Origin: Citrus sinensis
Lineage: Eukaryota; Streptophyta; Magnoliopsida; Sapindales; Rutaceae
Reading direction: 5' to 3'
NCBI RefSeq assembly: GCF_022201045.2
Contig: NC_068558.1
Coordinates: 24,974,001 to 25,038,000, forward strand
DNA length: 64,000 nucleotides
Shown: positions 60,033 through 64,000 of the stretch, piece after piece
Layout of the letters: each line of letters starts with the position of its first letter
How positions within the stretch are numbered: position 1 is the first letter of the stretch
Made by a program: the position numbers and the translations under genes
The notes under the pieces: generated by a model
Database searches by the model: none
What the model was told of the DNA's origin: nothing
The model's input: only the letters and a program-made list of their open reading frames with translations

Positions 60033-63000
60033 ATGGCTTTCTGGGGTGACCGTTTCTTTTTTTTTTTTTTCGAATATATAATTTTATAATGTTATTTGTT
60101 TCAAGTTTTTATTTATCGGTCTGGGAATCTTCTAAATTTTCTTGCAGGAGTTGAAGTGAAACCCGGAAAACCTTTCACTCATACTGCTGATGATGCAAGA
60201 GGAAGGCTTCACATTTCACAGGTAACCAATTTCCAATTAACTCTTTTTTTTCCCTTAAAATAAATATTATTTTCATTTCCAGGGCTAATGCTTCTTTGTG
60301 CTGATTCCTGTCTCTGTTAATTTGTTGAGTATATATGATTTTTATAAGTTTTCTTTAATGGGTTTCGATAGAACTATTGTTTAAATAACATTTTTTAAAT
60401 GAAATTCTTTTTTTTTGGGGGGGGTTTCTATTTATTGTATTTTGACTCCAATCAAGATTGAATCTTGATCGAACAAGTTGCTGATGATAGGAAAAAACGA
60501 AGAAGTAGAAATCACTAAAACAATCCTAACCGAAGTGAAGAACATAGTTTATACAAAGAGAGAAGACACTTGGATTTACAAGGTTCGGTTCACAGAGTAC
60601 CTACATCCATGGCTGAAAACAGCTTTTAGCTTGACCTTTAATTATTGGTGATTAATACAGAATGAATTAACATGTTCCAGTGAACAAAGCATTCCTACAC
60701 AAGTTTCCTTAATAATGACCAGATTTACAAGAAAATCCACACATAAGATACACTGGTGACCAGCTTAAAATTGTAACTAACTTTAACAGCTCTGGTGGCC
60801 CCCTTCATTTGCTTAATCACCAAATGCCACATAGGCTTAAATAACCATCAATAACAGAATTTTAAGCCAAACTTGATCTTCGCACTCCTTTACCAAGTGG
60901 ATTCACCATCTTCGTTTGTGTTTTGGTTCTTTTTTCTTATAGGTGTTCTGGAGTTAAATGGCTGAGTTTTTAGTTCTGAGAAATGGTTTGTGGTAAAATG
61001 GCTAATAATTTTGCTTTATGTTTAACTCAGGCAACACTTGGGATCGGTACTGCCCCCAAGAAAAGTGTGGTTCAGTGTAATGTTGGGGACAAGAGTCCTG
61101 TTTTTCTGTGCTCTTTGTTTCCTGAGAAGGCTGAGTCATGCCAACTGAATTTAGAATTTGAGGAGGCTGATGAAGTTGTGTTCTCGGTTATTGGTCCACA
61201 AAGTGTTCACCTCACTGGTTACTTTTTGGGTGCTAGTGGTCAGCGCTATAATCTTAATGATGAATTGTATCCTTTAATGGGTTCAGGAAAAATAGTGTTT
61301 CCATATGGTGCTTTTGGCCTTAGGCATGCTTGATACATGTTTGCTTTTTTGTGCTAGAAATATATAGAAAAAGAGAAAAAACGAGTGAACAGTTTGGGTA
61401 CTGTGGGTGGTCCATATAAAATTGTATTACTCTAACCAATTGAGCCTGTATATCTCTTTCTAATCTGTTATGGTAACTTGTCAATAACAGAAACCAAACC
61501 AACAGAAAATTTTATATTGCATTTTTGTTCGTCTCCATTGTAACACTAAACAGTCAGTTGAAGGTTATTTCAATTAAAGGGGAAAAAGTAAGTGTTGTTG
61601 GTATTTTTTATATGATTTCCTCCATTTGTTTTTCCTTTACTATAGCTGAAAGAGAATCCTATGGAGAAGATATTGCGGATACAGAGACAGAAAGATCCAC
61701 TGGCCATAGTGATGAAGATAAATATGACGATAGTTTCATCAATGATGCTGATCTGGACATCATACCACCCTCCCCTGTTTCTGGTGGTGGAGGTATATTA
61801 TGTTATTTTTCTTTGTTTTCAGTGAACATACATGAACTTGATATCAAAGTTAAATTTTGGGATATTAGCACCAAAGTCAAATATCTGATCAAGTAAAATG
61901 TTAAGTTCCTAATTCAACTAAAAAATTTGGCCCCGTCAAATATTTGCATACTTTTGTACATTTTCTGAGAGTACCAAGAGTCCAAGTACAGCCGTTATAC
62001 TGCTCAGTCATTTGAAAAAGCAATTTCTGACCGCGTTTCAAGCAAACTTTGACTATTAATTCAATTAGAATTATTTGATATGGTAACAAGTGAATGTGTA
62101 TTAGAGTTAGATGTTGTGAGAAGTTGAATATTATTATTTAAAATGTACTGTTTTCTGGATATATTCAGAAATACCTCAATTTGGCACATCGACATTGTCA
62201 GCTATTTTGGATGAATGTGCTCCATATGCTTCCACTGAGATTTACCAGAATTGGCCATTGAGTTTTATTAATTGCATTATGTGGTTTGAATGCATTCCAT
62301 TTTCTGGTTAGACTGTTATTTTTTTAAAATTATTTTGCCAATAAAGAATTTTCATTTATCGGTTTAAACGATACTTGTTTGGAGGTGTTTCTTTGTAAGA
62401 AATCAATATTTGAAGGTTTTTTTACATTTTCTTTTTTGGTTTTAATTCCAGAAATTGAGGAGATACCAGACAGGCAAAAAGGAAGCCGTAGACGGCTTAG
62501 GAAGAAGAACCAATTGAGCGGATCTGACGATGATGCTAGTGCTCAAAAAGGTTGAGTTTTTTTTTCCCCATTAATTCATTTTCATTTATCAGTTTAAAGG
62601 GTACTTGTTTGGAGGTGTTGCTTTTGTAAGCAATAAATATTTGAAGGTGTTTGATATTTACTTTTTGGTCTTTAATTCCAGAAATTGAGGAGATACCAGA
62701 CAGGCAAAAAGGAAGCCGTAGACGGCTTAGGAAGAAGAACCAATTGAGCGGATCTGACGATGATGCTAGTGCTCAAAAAGGTTGAGTTTTTTTTTCCCCA
62801 TTAATTCATTTTCATTTATCAGTTTAAAGGGTACTTGTTTGGAGGTGTTGCTTTTGTAAGCAATAAATATTTGAAGGTGTTTGATATTTACTTTTTGGTC
62901 TTTAATTCCAGAAATTGAGGAGATACCAGACAGGCAAAAAGGAAGCCGTAGACGGCTTAGGAAGAAGAACCAATTGAGCGGATCTGACGATGATGCTAGT

Positions 63001-64000
63001 GCTCAAAAAGGTTGAGTTTTTTTTTCCCCATTAATTCATTTTCATTTATCAGTTTAAAGGGTACTTGTTTGGAGGTGTTGCTTTTGTAAGCAATAAATAT
63101 TTGAAGGTGTTTGATATTTACTTTTTGGTCTTTAATTCCAGAAATTGAGGAGATACCAGACAGGCAAAAAGGAAGCCGTAGACGGCTTAGGAAGAAGAAC
63201 CAATTGAGCGGATCTGACGATGATGCTAGTGCTCAAAAAGGTTGAGTTTTTTTTTCCCCATTAATTCATTTTCATTTATCAGTTTAAAGGGTACTTGTTT
63301 GGAGGTGTTGCTTTTGTAAGCAATAAATATTTGAAGGTGTTTGATATTTACTTTTTGGTCTTTAATTCCAGAAATTGAGGAGATACCAGACATGCAAAAA
63401 GGAAGCCACAGGCGGCTTAGGAAGAATTACCAATTGATTGATTCTGATGATGATGTGAGTGCTCAAAAACAAATGTTAGCCGATGGTAGTACTGCTGCAG
63501 CAGCATCAGATGGTGAAAGTGAAGATATGCAGCCAATTTCCTCTCTTTGTAAGGTTAGTTCAGATGAACAAGAAAACATTGAAACAAGAGAAAAAAATGT
63601 CAGGAAATCTGGTGGGACCAGCACTTATGAGGCGAAAGATGAAGGAAATTGCTTTATCCTGTCAGAAGAAAGAAGTGATGATGATGTTAATGGTGAGCCC
63701 AAAAGGTGAGAGTGTGTATAACTGTTGAAGATATAATTGTTTTAGCTGGTTCCCAGTGCAGGCCATGCCTTGTCATTCTACAGAAAACCATGTTGGCATA
63801 GAGTTTTCTCTTTTCTTTTCTTTTCTTTTTTTTTGGATATTCAAAAGTTTTGAAATGAGTCATTCTCCATCTTATTGTGTTTTAGTTCAATAGCAATATA
63901 ACATTAGTTATAGATTAATGAATAATGGCAATGGATTTTGGATCTTATTAATCAATCTGTGTGTCCAACTTATTTGGTGTACACAAGCAGGTCTGACATG
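60033..64000 (+). CDS. FKBP53: FKBP53-like nuclear peptidyl-prolyl isomerase, 5' part
   Basis: Exons: 60033-60045, 60148-60221, 61031-61266, 61653-61792, four repeated exons (62452-62550, 62682-62780, 62912-63010, 63142-63240), 63372-63705, and one starting at 63991 and cut by the window edge. All junctions stay in phase. The N-terminal nucleoplasmin-like domain reads [32 protein letters not shown] and [20 protein letters not shown]. An acidic tract follows ([20 protein letters not shown]), then the repeated modules [20 protein letters not shown]. The C-terminal FK506-binding isomerase domain must lie beyond the window. Relatives act as histone chaperones in the nucleus; FKBP43 is the near alternative. 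Intron 3 is U12-type. The amplified exon is unusual. Confidence 0.87.
61267..61652 (+). other. GT-AG U12-type spliceosomal intron
   Basis: Begins GTATCCTTT, an exact U12-type donor. A branch site TTCCTTTAC (61632-61640) is one base off consensus; its A at 61639 lies 13 nt before the AG at 61651-61652. The more obvious acceptor TATAG at 61641-61645 would give an immediate TGA, so the U12 reading is needed to keep the frame. Confidence 0.82.
62452..63470 (+). repeat. 230-bp exon-plus-intron tandem repeat within FKBP53
   Basis: Exon starts at 62452, 62682, 62912, 63142 and 63372 are exactly 230 bp apart. Each of the first four units has a 99-nt exon and a 131-nt intron that I cannot tell apart; the fifth unit begins a longer, diverged exon. 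Exons are phase 1 at both ends, so each copy adds 33 residues in frame. Confidence 0.95.

Noticed and set aside
62161..62310. Possible extra FKBP53 exon after TATTCAG
   Set aside because: The frame is open for about 45 codons, but it lacks family-like sequence and has no good donor; joining exon 4 directly to 62452 fits better.

Overview
The window is nuclear DNA of a flowering plant, most likely a woody rosid eudicot. The evidence is intron-rich genes with short exons, plant-only protein families, AT-rich intergenic DNA and a dense layer of nested plant transposons. I suspect Citrus or a close relative from the look of the proteins, but nothing here proves the genus.

Seven protein-coding genes can be assembled exon by exon with consistent phases. 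On the minus strand, in order, are a METTL21-type methyltransferase (247-2587), a UPF0426 chloroplast protein (3207-5224) and a 90-residue two-exon plant protein (7986-8366). On the plus strand follow a nine-exon cytochrome P450 of the CYP85 clan, closest to CYP724/CYP90 (14833-17906), and a small charged protein of unknown function (31437-33236). A minus-strand At3g52170-like putative DNA-binding protein (35721-40239) and a plus-strand FKBP53-type nuclear prolyl isomerase that runs off the right edge (60033-64000) complete the set. Two decayed pectate lyase copies lie in opposite orientations at 25857-27462 and 33484-35077.

The rest is mostly mobile DNA. A PIF/Harbinger element (18493-25740, TAA target duplication) carries a decayed Myb/SANT ORF1 and a decayed DDE transposase. 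It was itself hit by a TRIM retrotransposon (inside ORF1) and by a TIR element with a 9-bp target duplication. A Sirevirus-like Ty1/copia element (42142-57987, TCTTA target duplication) carries a third ORF behind pol and was split inside its reverse transcriptase by a 5.7-kb LINE with a 13-bp target duplication. Smaller pieces are two LINE 3' fragments, a tRNA-derived SINE and an 850-bp Harbinger deletion derivative.

The points most worth a second look are: an AT-AC U12-type intron with textbook splice signals (32186-32759); a second U12-type intron in the FKBP53 gene (61267-61652); a 230-bp exon-plus-intron unit in FKBP53 repeated with an exact period, adding 33-residue modules without changing frame; two GC-AG introns in otherwise ordinary genes; and the copia element's accessory ORF and AACGG/CCGTT-rich LTRs. 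All coordinates come from reading the sequence by eye; no search or alignment program was run.
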